Assembly (NCBI GenBank): GCA_020631035.1 | Contig: JAHDIA010000034.1 | Location: 1-17,055 of the forward strand | From: Chitinophagales bacterium | Lineage (GTDB): Bacteria; Bacteroidota; Bacteroidia; Chitinophagales; UBA2359 | DNA: 17,055 bases | Direction: 5' to 3' | Shown: positions 8,870 to 15,300 of the stretch, one piece after another | How positions within the stretch are numbered: position 1 is the stretch's first letter | Layout of the letters: each line of letters opens with the position of its first letter | Notes under the pieces: generated by a model | Database searches by the model: none | What the model was told of the DNA's origin: nothing | What the model saw: only the letters and a program-made list of their open reading frames with translations | Translations under genes and position numbers: made by a program

Positions 8870-8903
8870 CTCTTTTAGAACTGTTATAGGTGGTTTGGGT
8901 TAA

Positions 8904-10142
8904 TTAATACAAAACCCTTGCCTTGATGGTGTGTTTGACTTCTTTGAGATTGCGGAGAACCTCCTTGGAAGCATTTGCCTCCACGTCAAGAACAACATAG
9001 CCGATGTGCTCGTTGGTCTTGAGGTATTGACCGAGTATGTTGACATTCATTTTTGACAAATTGGTGTTGATTTCAGACAAGACGCCTGGCTCGTTTTTGT
9101 GGATGTGGAGGACACGGTGGGTCTCTTTGTTTTTGGGACGTTGCAAATTGAGTTCGGGTATGGTGATGCAACTAACTGTATTGCCCTTGTCCATAAAGTT
9201 GCTCAATTTGGTAGAAGCATCCATACCAATGTTCTCTTGTGCTTCTTGGGTAGAGCCGCCAATGTGGGGTGTCAAAATTACATTGTCGAGTCCTCGAAGG
9301 TCAGAGGTAAATTCTTCGTTTTTGGATTTGGGCTCAAGCGGATATACATCAATAGCTGCTCCTCTAAAGTATTTGCTTTCCAGTTTTTCTCTAAGAGCTT
9401 CTATTTCTACTACATTGCCTCGGCTGAGATTGATGAGAATACTACCTTCTTTCATTTTGTCGAGTGCCTCACGGTTCATCATATACTCTGTACTTTCGGT
9501 GGCTGGAACGTGGAGGGTAACAATGTCAGAAGTGCTTAATAACTCATCTAGGTCTTGACTCATAGCATTGCCCAAAGGAAGTTTGGGGGCAATGTCGTAA
9601 TAACGTACCTTCATTCCCAATGCTTCTGCCAATACAGACACTTGTGAACCAATGTTGCCATAGCCGATGATGCCCAATGTTTTGCCTCTTAGTTCATAAC
9701 TGTCTTTAGCATCTTTGAGCCAAATTCCTTTATGGGCGGCTTTGTCTCTTTCGGGAATGCGACGCATCAACATCACACATTCAGCAATGACCAATTCAGC
9801 AACAGAACGGGTATTGGAGTGGGGAGAGTTGAAGACAGCAATCCCTGCTTTTTGTGCATATTCCAAGTCTACTTGATTGGTGCCAATGCAAAAGCAACCA
9901 ATCGCCATCAATTTTTCTGCTTGAGAAAGCACCTTTTCGGTCAATTGGGTTTTGGAACGGAGTCCAACCATATGGGCGTCTTTTAAACGCTCAATGAGTT
10001 CTGCCTCGGGTAGGGCAGTCTTGACATAGTCGATATTGGTATAACCCATTTTGTTAAAATTGTCTACCGCTGATTGATGGACACCTTCTAACAATAGGAT
10101 TTTGATTTTGTCTTTTGGGTATGATGTTTTTTGAGTTTCCAA
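8904..10142 (-). CDS. serA: D-3-phosphoglycerate dehydrogenase, ACT-domain form
   Basis: Oxidises 3-phosphoglycerate to 3-phosphohydroxypyruvate with NAD+, the first step of serine synthesis in the cytoplasm. At 412 residues it matches the short E. coli-type enzyme (about 410). Visible features: substrate-side motif IGCFCIGTNQVDL (81-93), nucleotide-binding GYGNIG (160-165) with an acidic D183 after the second strand, catalytic Arg241 (LSRGNVV), Glu270 and His293 (TPHIGGSTQEAQENIG), and a C-terminal ACT domain (about 340-412), which in this family binds serine for feedback inhibition. The start is a TTG: no ATG or GTG exists between it and the in-frame stop at 10188-10190, and starting here aligns the DKIKILLLEGVHQ segment at the same depth as in the E. 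coli protein; the next ATG (residue 32) would remove the first beta strand. It lies 72 bases after prfA on the same strand and ends in its own terminator. Confidence 0.96.
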   Translation of the reverse strand: METQKTSYPKDKIKILLLEGVHQSAVDNFNKMGYTNIDYVKTALPEAELIERLKDAHMVGLRSKTQLTEKVLSQAEKLMAIGCFCIGTNQVDLEYAQKAGIAVFNSPHSNTRSVAELVIAECVMLMRRIPERDKAAHKGIWLKDAKDSYELRGKTLGIIGYGNIGSQVSVLAEALGMKVRYYDIAPKLPLGNAMSQDLDELLSTSDIVTLHVPATESTEYMMNREALDKMKEGSILINLSRGNVVEIEALREKLESKYFRGAAIDVYPLEPKSKNEEFTSDLRGLDNVILTPHIGGSTQEAQENIGMDASTKLSNFMDKGNTVSCITIPELNLQRPKNKETHRVLHIHKNEPGVLSEINTNLSKMNVNILGQYLKTNEHIGYVVLDVEANASKEVLRNLKEVKHTIKARVLY

Positions 10143-10214
10143 TTTGGTTTGTTTATTTGGTGAAATTGTATTTTTATTGAATCGGCTTTATATACGGCAT
10201 TGCTTACATTCTGT

Positions 10215-11291
10215 TTAGGCAATGCTTTCGCCAGCTTTGAGTTTCTCGGCATTTTCTGCCACTTTGAGGGCGTCAATGATGCCTTGAATGTCGCCTCCAA
10301 TGATGCTATCTAAACTATAGAGGGTCAAGTTGATGCGATGATCGGTAACCCTGCCTTGTGGATAGTTGTAGGTTCTGATTTTTGCTGAACGGTCACCTGT
10401 AGAAACCATTGTTTTTCTTTTACTGGCGATTTCGGCTTGGTGTTTTTGCAATTCCTTTTCGTAGATGCGGCTGTACAACATTGTCATAGCGATTTCTCTG
10501 TTGCGCAACTGATTTCGGCTCTCTTGGCTTTCGGCAACAGTACCTGTAGGAATGTGGGTAATCCTTACAGCCGATTCGGTTTTGTTGACGTGCTGACCTC
10601 CTGCACCTGATGCACGATAGGTATCTATACGCAAATCAGCAGGATTGATGTTGACATCTACTTCTTCGGCTTCGGGTAAGACGGCTACTGATACAGCCGA
10701 GGTGTGTACCCGTCCTTGAGATTCGGTTTTGGGCACTCTTTGTACACGGTGAACGCCCGATTCGTATTTGAGGTCGCCATAAACGTTGTCACCAGAAACA
10801 GCCACTGAAACTTCCTTGAATCCACCCGCACTGCTTTCGTTTTGGGTAACGAGCTCTACTTTCCAACCTTTTTTCTCCATATATTTGGTATACATTCTAA
10901 AAAGGTCTCCTACAAAAATACCTGCTTCGTCTCCTCCTGTGCCAGCTCTAATTTCTAGTATGGCATTTTTGGAATCTTCGGGATCTTGAGGAATCAGCAT
11001 ATGTTTGATTTCCTCATCCATTTCGGTTTGGCGTTGGTTCAACTCATCCAATTCCATCTTCGCCATTTCCTTCATTTCGGGATCATCGTCGGTTTTGATA
11101 ATTTCTTTGTTGTTTTGGATATTGCTCAAAACATTCTTGTATTCTTCAAGTGCATCTACGATGGGTTTGAGATCTTTGTACTCTTTGTTGAGTTCCTTGA
11201 AGCGTTTCATATCGTTTACTACGCCTGGGTCGCTCAACTGTTGTTCAACGTCCAACCATCGGTTTTTTATGGCTTCCAGTTTGTCTAGCAT
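10215..11291 (-). CDS. prfA: Peptide chain release factor 1
   Basis: Recognises UAA and UAG in the ribosomal A site and triggers peptidyl-tRNA hydrolysis. The 358 residues are typical for RF1. Catalytic GGQ is at 231-233 within SGAGGQHVNKT. The codon-recognition tripeptide position reads PKT (187-189), in the PxT form of RF1 rather than the SPF of RF2. EIRAGTGGDEAGIF (113-126) and the TYNYPQGRVTDHRINLT block (307-323) are also diagnostic. The ATG at 11291 follows a TATTTTTG box by 26 bases. serA follows 72 bases downstream without a clear terminator between, so the two may share a transcript. No prmC methyltransferase gene is adjacent. Confidence 0.97.
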   Translation of the reverse strand: MLDKLEAIKNRWLDVEQQLSDPGVVNDMKRFKELNKEYKDLKPIVDALEEYKNVLSNIQNNKEIIKTDDDPEMKEMAKMELDELNQRQTEMDEEIKHMLIPQDPEDSKNAILEIRAGTGGDEAGIFVGDLFRMYTKYMEKKGWKVELVTQNESSAGGFKEVSVAVSGDNVYGDLKYESGVHRVQRVPKTESQGRVHTSAVSVAVLPEAEEVDVNINPADLRIDTYRASGAGGQHVNKTESAVRITHIPTGTVAESQESRNQLRNREIAMTMLYSRIYEKELQKHQAEIASKRKTMVSTGDRSAKIRTYNYPQGRVTDHRINLTLYSLDSIIGGDIQGIIDALKVAENAEKLKAGESIA

Positions 11292-11317
11292 AAGGCTGCT
11301 CTTTTTTTAATAAGTTG

Positions 11318-11325
11318 CAAAAATA
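11318..11325 (-). promoter_or_regulatory. Bacteroidota -7 box for prfA
   Basis: On the minus strand TATTTTTG fits the TAnnTTTG -7 consensus exactly and lies 26 bases before the prfA ATG. No clear TTG is seen at the expected -33 distance, so the call rests on the -7 box and its position in the divergent gap. Confidence 0.45.
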
Positions 11326-11344
11326 CAAGATTGAAACATAAAAA

Positions 11345-11374
11345 TTGAAAATTCTTTTTATCTGTCTATCTTTA
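11345..11374 (+). promoter_or_regulatory. Putative promoter for the YqaA-type gene
   Basis: TTG (11345-11347), exactly 19 bases, then TATCTTTA (11367-11374), one base off TAnnTTTG. Spacing fits the Bacteroidota -33/-7 pattern. The expected transcription start falls at about 11379-11382, on or next to the ATG at 11382, which would leave almost no 5' leader. Confidence 0.45.
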
Positions 11375-11381
11375 GGGTGCT

Positions 11382-11822
11382 ATGATGTATGAATATGGCC
11401 TTATTTTTTTATGGTGTTTTTTGTCTGCTAGTATTATGCCAGCGACTTCGGAACCATACTATATGGGCATAGTTGTTAAATATCAAAGCTTGTGGCTTCC
11501 TTTGCTTATGGCGACAGTTGGCAATACTTTGGGGGGAATGACTACCTTTTTTATTGGTCGCAAAGGAGCAGAGGTGGCACTCAAAAGAATGTCTGGGAAA
11601 AATCAAAAACGCTTTGAACGTGCATCGGGTATCATCAACAAATATGGGGCTTTTTCAATGATTCTCTCTTGGATACCCATATTGGGCGATGTATTGGTGA
11701 CTGTGGGTGGGGCAATGAAACTGCCTATCCAAGCGTCGATTTTTTGGATGACTGTTGGTAAATTGGGACGTTATGTCTTGTTGGGTTTGGCAGCATTGGG
11801 ATTGTGGAAGGGATTTGCATAA
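11382..11822 (+). CDS. yqaA: YqaA/DedA-type (VTT-related) inner-membrane protein
   Basis: Small integral membrane protein of 146 residues, close to the ~142 of E. coli YqaA. Hydrophobic spans lie at about 4-20, 36-58, 88-112 and 117-143. The family-like motifs are ATVGNTLGGMTTFFIGR (44-60), which includes a re-entrant-type GNTLGG, and SWIPILGDVLVTVGGAMKLP (96-115), where the conserved proline, glycine-aspartate and glycine pattern of the wider DedA/SNARE-associated superfamily is seen. DedA relatives are linked to lipid-carrier translocation and membrane homeostasis, but YqaA itself has no settled substrate. There are two tandem ATGs (11382, 11385); AGGG sits 4 or 7 bases upstream of them. 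It is divergent from prfA and 55 bases ahead of the kinase gene on the same strand, so co-transcription is possible. Confidence 0.85.
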   Translation: MMYEYGLIFLWCFLSASIMPATSEPYYMGIVVKYQSLWLPLLMATVGNTLGGMTTFFIGRKGAEVALKRMSGKNQKRFERASGIINKYGAFSMILSWIPILGDVLVTVGGAMKLPIQASIFWMTVGKLGRYVLLGLAALGLWKGFA

Positions 11823-11877
11823 AATACAGCATAAATTAAAGGAATAACATGACACTTATATATAGGGTAAAATAGGT

Positions 11878-13176
11878 ATGTTTGTTCAGTTGACAAATTG
11901 GGTTTCTTCTATTGGATTGGATGAGGGTTTGCCACTACTCACCCAAAAGAAGATTCGTTTGTTGAATCAAATTCTTGTAATAGTCCTTACCTTTGTATTG
12001 TACTTTTTTATTTTTTCCTTTGTTTTTCATTCAGGATTAGGGGCACCTTACCTCATCTTTTTATTGTTGGTAATTGTAGGGATATTGTATTTACAATATA
12101 GGAAAAGGTATTGGTGGGTTGCTTTCTTGGTGGCTATTTTGAGTCCGCTTTTTATTATGGCAACAGTTATGTTGTATGGTAGGGCAGTGCTTTTGGAACC
12201 TTATTATTTACTCTTAATCATTGCTGCTTTCTTTTTTCTACCTGAAAAGAAACAACAGCTCTTAATGGCGGCTTGGACGATATTGACGTACTTGCTTGGG
12301 ATGCTCTATACCTATTATTTTGATAGCCTGTTTGCTTCCAATGTAACCAGTAGGGGACAGATATTCATTTTTCTCTCTGCTTCAGTAGCTTGTGTCTTGG
12401 TTTTGTTGAGCTTTATTCGGGAAAATCGCTTGCATGAGCAAAAATCAAAAGAGTTGCGCCATTCCTTGGAACGGAACAATATTAGATTGGGGAAGATGAA
12501 CGAAGAACTAGAACGCTATGTCTACATTTTTTCCCACGATCTCAAAACACCCATTCGGAATGTGGTTAGCTTTCTTGATTTATTAGAAAATGAGTTGGGA
12601 GAGGAGGAGCGTACTGCTGTGTTGGAATATCTGGCATTTGCGAGAAGAGGGGCGTTGAAAATTGATTCGGTGGTGGAAGATTTGAAGACCTATGCGCAAA
12701 TGGAGAAAAAAGACGACAAACAAACAGAGCTCAAACTCAATGACTTGATTGCAGAAATAAAACTTGGCTTGCAATCCAAATTGGAACAATCGAATGGACA
12801 AATTAAAGTGACTTCTCTACCAAATATCTATGCCAATAAAGTACAAATGCGTTCGCTCTTTCAAAATCTCATCGAAAATGGTCTCAAGTACAATCGGAGT
12901 TCAGCTCCCTTGATTGAATTGGGCTGGAAAAAAGGGGACAATTCTTTTCAAATCTTTGTCAAAGACAATGGTATTGGAATAGCAACTGAAAACTACAGTA
13001 AGGTATTTGAGATGCTGGGTCGCCTCCACCACAAAGACGAGTTTGAAGGTTCAGGCATTGGCTTGGCTCTCTGTAAAAAAATTGTGGAGGAACATGAGGG
13101 CAACATCCACATCAAATCTATAGTGGGAACAGGTAGTACGTTCTGGATAGAGTTTCCTTTGTATATGTTGAAATAA
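11878..13176 (+). CDS. Membrane-bound sensor histidine kinase (orphan)
   Basis: 432 residues. Six predicted membrane spans (about 28-50, 56-74, 78-99, 105-122, 126-148, 159-180) form the sensor half without a large periplasmic loop, suggesting it senses something in or near the membrane. A coiled linker (181-213) leads to the HisKA dimerisation domain with the phospho-acceptor His220 in FSHDLKTPIRNV. The HATPase domain follows with the N box LIENGLKYN (331-339), G1 DNGIGI (363-368) and G2 GSGIGLALCKKIV (391-403). All key residues look intact. Such kinases autophosphorylate the histidine and pass phosphate to a response regulator, but none is encoded in the window. It is downstream of the YqaA-type gene by 55 bases. 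The signal sensed is unknown. Confidence 0.93.
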   Translation: MFVQLTNWVSSIGLDEGLPLLTQKKIRLLNQILVIVLTFVLYFFIFSFVFHSGLGAPYLIFLLLVIVGILYLQYRKRYWWVAFLVAILSPLFIMATVMLYGRAVLLEPYYLLLIIAAFFFLPEKKQQLLMAAWTILTYLLGMLYTYYFDSLFASNVTSRGQIFIFLSASVACVLVLLSFIRENRLHEQKSKELRHSLERNNIRLGKMNEELERYVYIFSHDLKTPIRNVVSFLDLLENELGEEERTAVLEYLAFARRGALKIDSVVEDLKTYAQMEKKDDKQTELKLNDLIAEIKLGLQSKLEQSNGQIKVTSLPNIYANKVQMRSLFQNLIENGLKYNRSSAPLIELGWKKGDNSFQIFVKDNGIGIATENYSKVFEMLGRLHHKDEFEGSGIGLALCKKIVEEHEGNIHIKSIVGTGSTFWIEFPLYMLK

Positions 13177-13186
13177 TTGGATTGGG

Positions 13187-13297
13187 ACGGAACGTTTGTT
13201 TTTTCAATCGTTCGGGAGTCCCCGCTATCCATTCCAAGCTTGTGGGCGCAAAATTTTGCGCCCTTACACAAGGCTTTCCATTACTATCGGGCGTAGG
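13187..13297 (+). repeat. Modular intergenic element, copy 2
   Basis: Plus-strand order: ACGGAACG (13187-13194), 22 bases, AGTCCCCGCTATCC (13217-13230), a 55-base interior, ATCGGGCGTAGG (13286-13297). The interior holds a perfect 20-base palindrome GGGCGCAAAATTTTGCGCCC (13244-13263) and an outer stem 13236-13243 with 13268-13276 (one bulged base), giving a long hairpin quite unlike the interiors of the other copies. It starts 10 bases after the kinase stop codon and points the same way. Confidence 0.75.
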
Positions 13298-13358
13298 CAT
13301 CGGTTCTTGGGGAGCTGCGTCGGTTCTTTTTTCTATCCGCTTCAGGCTATGCGATTGT

Positions 13359-13446
13359 TTTGGGCACCCACAATCCCGATGTTCGGGATTACGGGTTTTG
13401 TGTTTGGGCATCTGCAATCCCGATGTTCGGGATTACGGGTTTTGCC
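13359..13446. repeat. 44-bp tandem repeat, two units, each with a hairpin
   Basis: Units 13359-13402 and 13403-13446 differ at only six positions (four near their start, two at their last bases), and a 30-base core (13371-13400 and 13415-13444) is identical. Each core contains the perfect inverted repeat AATCCCGA-TGT-TCGGGATT (13372-13390 and 13416-13434). The second unit runs into the 3' end of the PAP2-type gene: the stop codon (13433-13435) and the last few codons are repeat sequence. Confidence 0.85.
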
Positions 13447-14347
13447 ATTCGGTTTGGGCGGCTTGGAAATCTTTGGTGAATGCTGCCTTGTCCCACATTT
13501 TTGCCAACAATTGATGGGCTAATTTTCGGGATGCCTCTTCGTCGCTGGGGTAATGGACTCCCAATATTTCTCTTGAAAATCCAATTTTGTAGGCGACTTC
13601 CAAAAAATCTTTTCTTTTTTCGGGCATCAATTCGCTCAATATGTATGCCTGCATATATGCCCATAAGGTGTGACCACTCGCAAATGATGAGGACGACATT
13701 TTCTTTAAGGGTTGTAAGGCACTGTCTAATTGACGGGGTCTGGCTCTTAAAAAATGATTCTTTGCTGTAAACTCGGTGATGCGCATTTCTTTCATAATAT
13801 TGTCTAATAACTTTTGTGTTTTGGGATATTTTTGGGGATTGAATTGTTTGCCCAATACTTCGTAGACTTCAAAAAAGAGGTCTTCATCTTTTCGCATTCC
13901 AATCAAGGGGAAGTAGACGATGTCGTGCATACGCAATGCTTCTGCGACTTGCTCGGGTGTTCTGCTTTCTTGTAGTGCTAATAAAAAATCTAATTCGGCT
14001 CTTGTTTGTTTGGAGCTATTGGCAGGTGGTTTAAAGTTTTGTATGAGTTGGTTGATTTCTGCTCTTTCTAAGTAGGCGGGAGAGAATAATTTGATGGTGA
14101 GTTTGTGTGCTTGATCGGGGAATTTTATTTCGTCCAAGTGTTTGTTGTGTTGTTCTGGTGTTGGTGACAATTCGCTCAATGCTTTGTAATGTGTGGGAGG
14201 TGTTTGGTCGATTTTTTTTAAGGCTGGAATGCTTACGCCTGTTGACTCAGTTTGAGAGGTACAAGACAAAAATAACAAATGTAAAAAGGCAATGACAAAT
14301 AATGGTAAGAGTGCTTTCTTTTTAGGTTTTAAAATTAAATTTTTCAT
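13433..14347 (-). CDS. PAP2-family (acid phosphatase-like) lipoprotein
   Basis: 304 residues. N-terminal charged stretch, hydrophobic core and lipobox LFLSC predict lipidation at Cys29, so the protein is probably anchored in an outer or inner membrane facing the periplasm or outside. The three PAP2 phosphatase motifs are present: KNHFLRARP (K196...R203-P204), SSFASGH (S224-G225-H226) and SREILGVHYPSD (S258-R259...H265...D269), so the catalytic histidines and arginines are kept. The second motif has Ala where PSGH is usual. The layout resembles soluble class A acid phosphatases rather than membrane-embedded PAP2 enzymes. Likely a phosphomonoesterase; substrate unknown. The extra N-terminal ~140 residues have no motif I recognise. 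It lies 73 bases downstream of the sigma factor gene, with a dyad ending three bases before its ATG. The gene's last codons lie in a tandem repeat. Confidence 0.85.
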   Translation of the reverse strand: MKNLILKPKKKALLPLFVIAFLHLLFLSCTSQTESTGVSIPALKKIDQTPPTHYKALSELSPTPEQHNKHLDEIKFPDQAHKLTIKLFSPAYLERAEINQLIQNFKPPANSSKQTRAELDFLLALQESRTPEQVAEALRMHDIVYFPLIGMRKDEDLFFEVYEVLGKQFNPQKYPKTQKLLDNIMKEMRITEFTAKNHFLRARPRQLDSALQPLKKMSSSSFASGHTLWAYMQAYILSELMPEKRKDFLEVAYKIGFSREILGVHYPSDEEASRKLAHQLLAKMWDKAAFTKDFQAAQTEWQNP

Positions 14348-14350
14348 TCT

Positions 14351-14386
14351 AGGTAAATTTTAATGATGATGTATTAAACTTTACCT
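14351..14386. promoter_or_regulatory. 14-bp dyad immediately upstream of the PAP2 gene
   Basis: Arms 14351-14364 and 14373-14386 match in 13 of 14 positions around an 8-base loop. In the minus-strand transcript the hairpin would end three bases before the ATG, covering the ribosome-binding region. It could be a DNA operator, a translational control hairpin, or a partial terminator for the sigma gene (no T run follows). Only the symmetry is seen; the role is inferred. Confidence 0.5.
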
Positions 14387-14420
14387 TGTAGTCTTTTGGG
14401 AGGCCTTAAAAGATTCAAAT

Positions 14421-14996
14421 TTATATTTCTACTTCAAATTTTTTGATAATTTTAACCAATTCCAAAGGGAAATTGTGATTGGGTTTTAGCTTCGCACCAA
14501 TGACTTCGCCTTTTGTATTGTATTCTAAATCAGTTGATTGTAAAGCTATTTCCTTTATTTTTTTTCTTGCTCGAAGAATTCTTGATTTAACATTTTCATA
14601 ACTTAAATTTAATTGATTGGCGATTTCTTTTTGTGGTATGTTGTACAGATCGCTTAAAATTAAAGGGGTGCTGTATTTTTCGGGAAGCAATCCTTTGATG
14701 ATTGGTTCTACTATATCGCATATACAATCTTCAAAATCTTCTTGCTCGGTATGAGCAAAATTTAATTCTGAAGCATTGGATTTGTATTGCTTCTTAAAGT
14801 GGTCGGCTATGGTGTTTCGACTAACTTGAAACAACCAATTTTTGGGATTTCTGATTTCTTTGCCGTTTTGAATGTTTTTATGCAATTCCAAGCTGACTGT
14901 TTGTAAAATGTCATCTACTTCTTGTTGAGGTACTTTGACCGAAACAAAGTTTTTGAGGGCGGGATAATGCGCATTCCAAATTTTTTCAAATTCCAT
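14421..14996 (-). CDS. ECF-type RNA polymerase sigma factor, SigZ-like
   Basis: 191 residues. Sigma-70 region 2 spans about 8-72, with the region 2.3-2.4 type sequences VDDILQTVSLELHK (27-40) and NWLFQVSRNTIADHFKK (53-69). Region 4 (about 100-150) has a helix-turn-helix IPQKEIANQLNLSYENVKSRILRARKKIKE (in two parts, 120-134 and 135-149) for -35 recognition. A 40-residue tail after region 4, with LEYNTKGEVIGAK (157-169), recalls the SigZ tail, where a CC-x-F-x-D-x-G pattern is usual; the cysteines are absent here. No anti-sigma gene is adjacent, unlike many ECF groups, so control may be through the tail or at expression. It directs RNA polymerase to a specific promoter set, unknown here. The phosphatase gene follows 73 bases downstream. 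Confidence 0.9.
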   Translation of the reverse strand: MEFEKIWNAHYPALKNFVSVKVPQQEVDDILQTVSLELHKNIQNGKEIRNPKNWLFQVSRNTIADHFKKQYKSNASELNFAHTEQEDFEDCICDIVEPIIKGLLPEKYSTPLILSDLYNIPQKEIANQLNLSYENVKSRILRARKKIKEIALQSTDLEYNTKGEVIGAKLKPNHNFPLELVKIIKKFEVEI

Positions 14997-15043
14997 AGAT
15001 AAGGTTTTATTACTTTTAACGAATATTTTTGTAGGATATTTGA

Positions 15044-15069
15044 TTGAGAAAATTCACGAATTTTCTCAA
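15044..15069. repeat. Palindrome GAGAAAATTC-2-GAATTTTCTC, copy 2
   Basis: Perfect 12-base arms (15044-15055 and 15058-15069) around AC, identical over 22 bases to 8522-8543. It lies 16 bases outside the AAACGAAGGAC end of element copy 3 and 47 bases before the sigma gene start. Confidence 0.85.
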
Positions 15070-15085
15070 CAGAATTTTGTAGGCA

Positions 15086-15278
15086 AAACGAAGGACTACT
15101 CGTTTTCCGCTACGCCTGATGGGAGTGGTACCTGCCGCCGAGATAGCCCCATGAGACAAGGAGGAACGATGGCTGACGTAAGGAAGACTAGCTCCGACTA
15201 TGGCGAATGGGCTAGGGAGGTGGCAAGTACAAACGGACAGCAGGGAGACCCGAACAAACGAAGGAGACAGCGTTCCGT
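15086..15278 (-). repeat. Modular intergenic element, copy 3 (longer, partly nested)
   Basis: Minus-strand order: ACGGAACG (15278-15271), 22 bases, TCTCCCTGCTGTCC (15248-15235, a variant of AGTCCCCGCTATCC), interior with ATAGTCGGAGCTAG (15201-15188), a second inner part with GGGGCTATC (15150-15142) and a GGTACC palindrome, ATCAGGCGTA (15120-15111), 14 bases, GTCCTTCGTTT (15096-15086). The inner blocks look like a second, diverged pair of ends, so this copy may be two elements in tandem or nested. It begins 22 bases after the hydroxylase stop codon and points the same way. Confidence 0.65.
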
Positions 15279-15300
15279 ACTATTCGTTTTAAATTTAAAC

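Larger units (their letters stand above)
8068..8903. other. Intergenic region between serA and the giant gene (836 bases)
   Basis: No convincing gene lies here; the short open frames are translations of repeats. From the giant gene's side: an AT-rich leader with a small inverted repeat (8110-8116 with 8124-8130) and a -7-like TAATTTTG on the minus strand (8262-8269) with no -33 partner; a patch that is GC-richer by eye (8370-8480) with two short hairpins (8415-8421/8430-8436 and 8458-8464/8473-8479); a palindrome (8522-8543); a modular repeat element (8634-8734); an AT-rich tract (8739-8776); and the serA terminator (8820-8869). The length and repeat content suggest a place where repeat elements have accumulated. 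Confidence 0.6.
14997..15300. other. Intergenic region between the hydroxylase and sigma genes (304 bases)
   Basis: Almost all of it is repeat material: the AAATTTAA tract (15287-15299), element copy 3 (15086-15278) and the palindrome (15044-15069). The remaining ~47 bases before the sigma ATG are AT-rich with no clear TAnnTTTG box. A 105-codon open frame crosses the region on the plus strand but is read as a translation of the repeat. Confidence 0.6.

Noticed and set aside
10197..10225. Inverted repeat GCATTGC/GCAATGC spanning the prfA stop codon
   Set aside because: Only 7-bp arms with a 15-base loop and no T run on the minus strand; not supported as a terminator.
10215..11291. Release factor 2 instead of release factor 1
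   Set aside because: The tripeptide position reads PKT (PxT type), not SPF, and there is no internal in-frame UGA programmed frameshift.
13359..13446. Possible CRISPR array
   Set aside because: Only two units with 14-base gaps between 30-base cores. The gaps are themselves similar, so this is a plain tandem repeat; no cas genes are present.
13182..13522. Overlapping plus-strand frames of 108-110 codons after the kinase
   Set aside because: They translate element copy 2 and the 44-bp tandem repeats and then overlap the phosphatase gene antisense.
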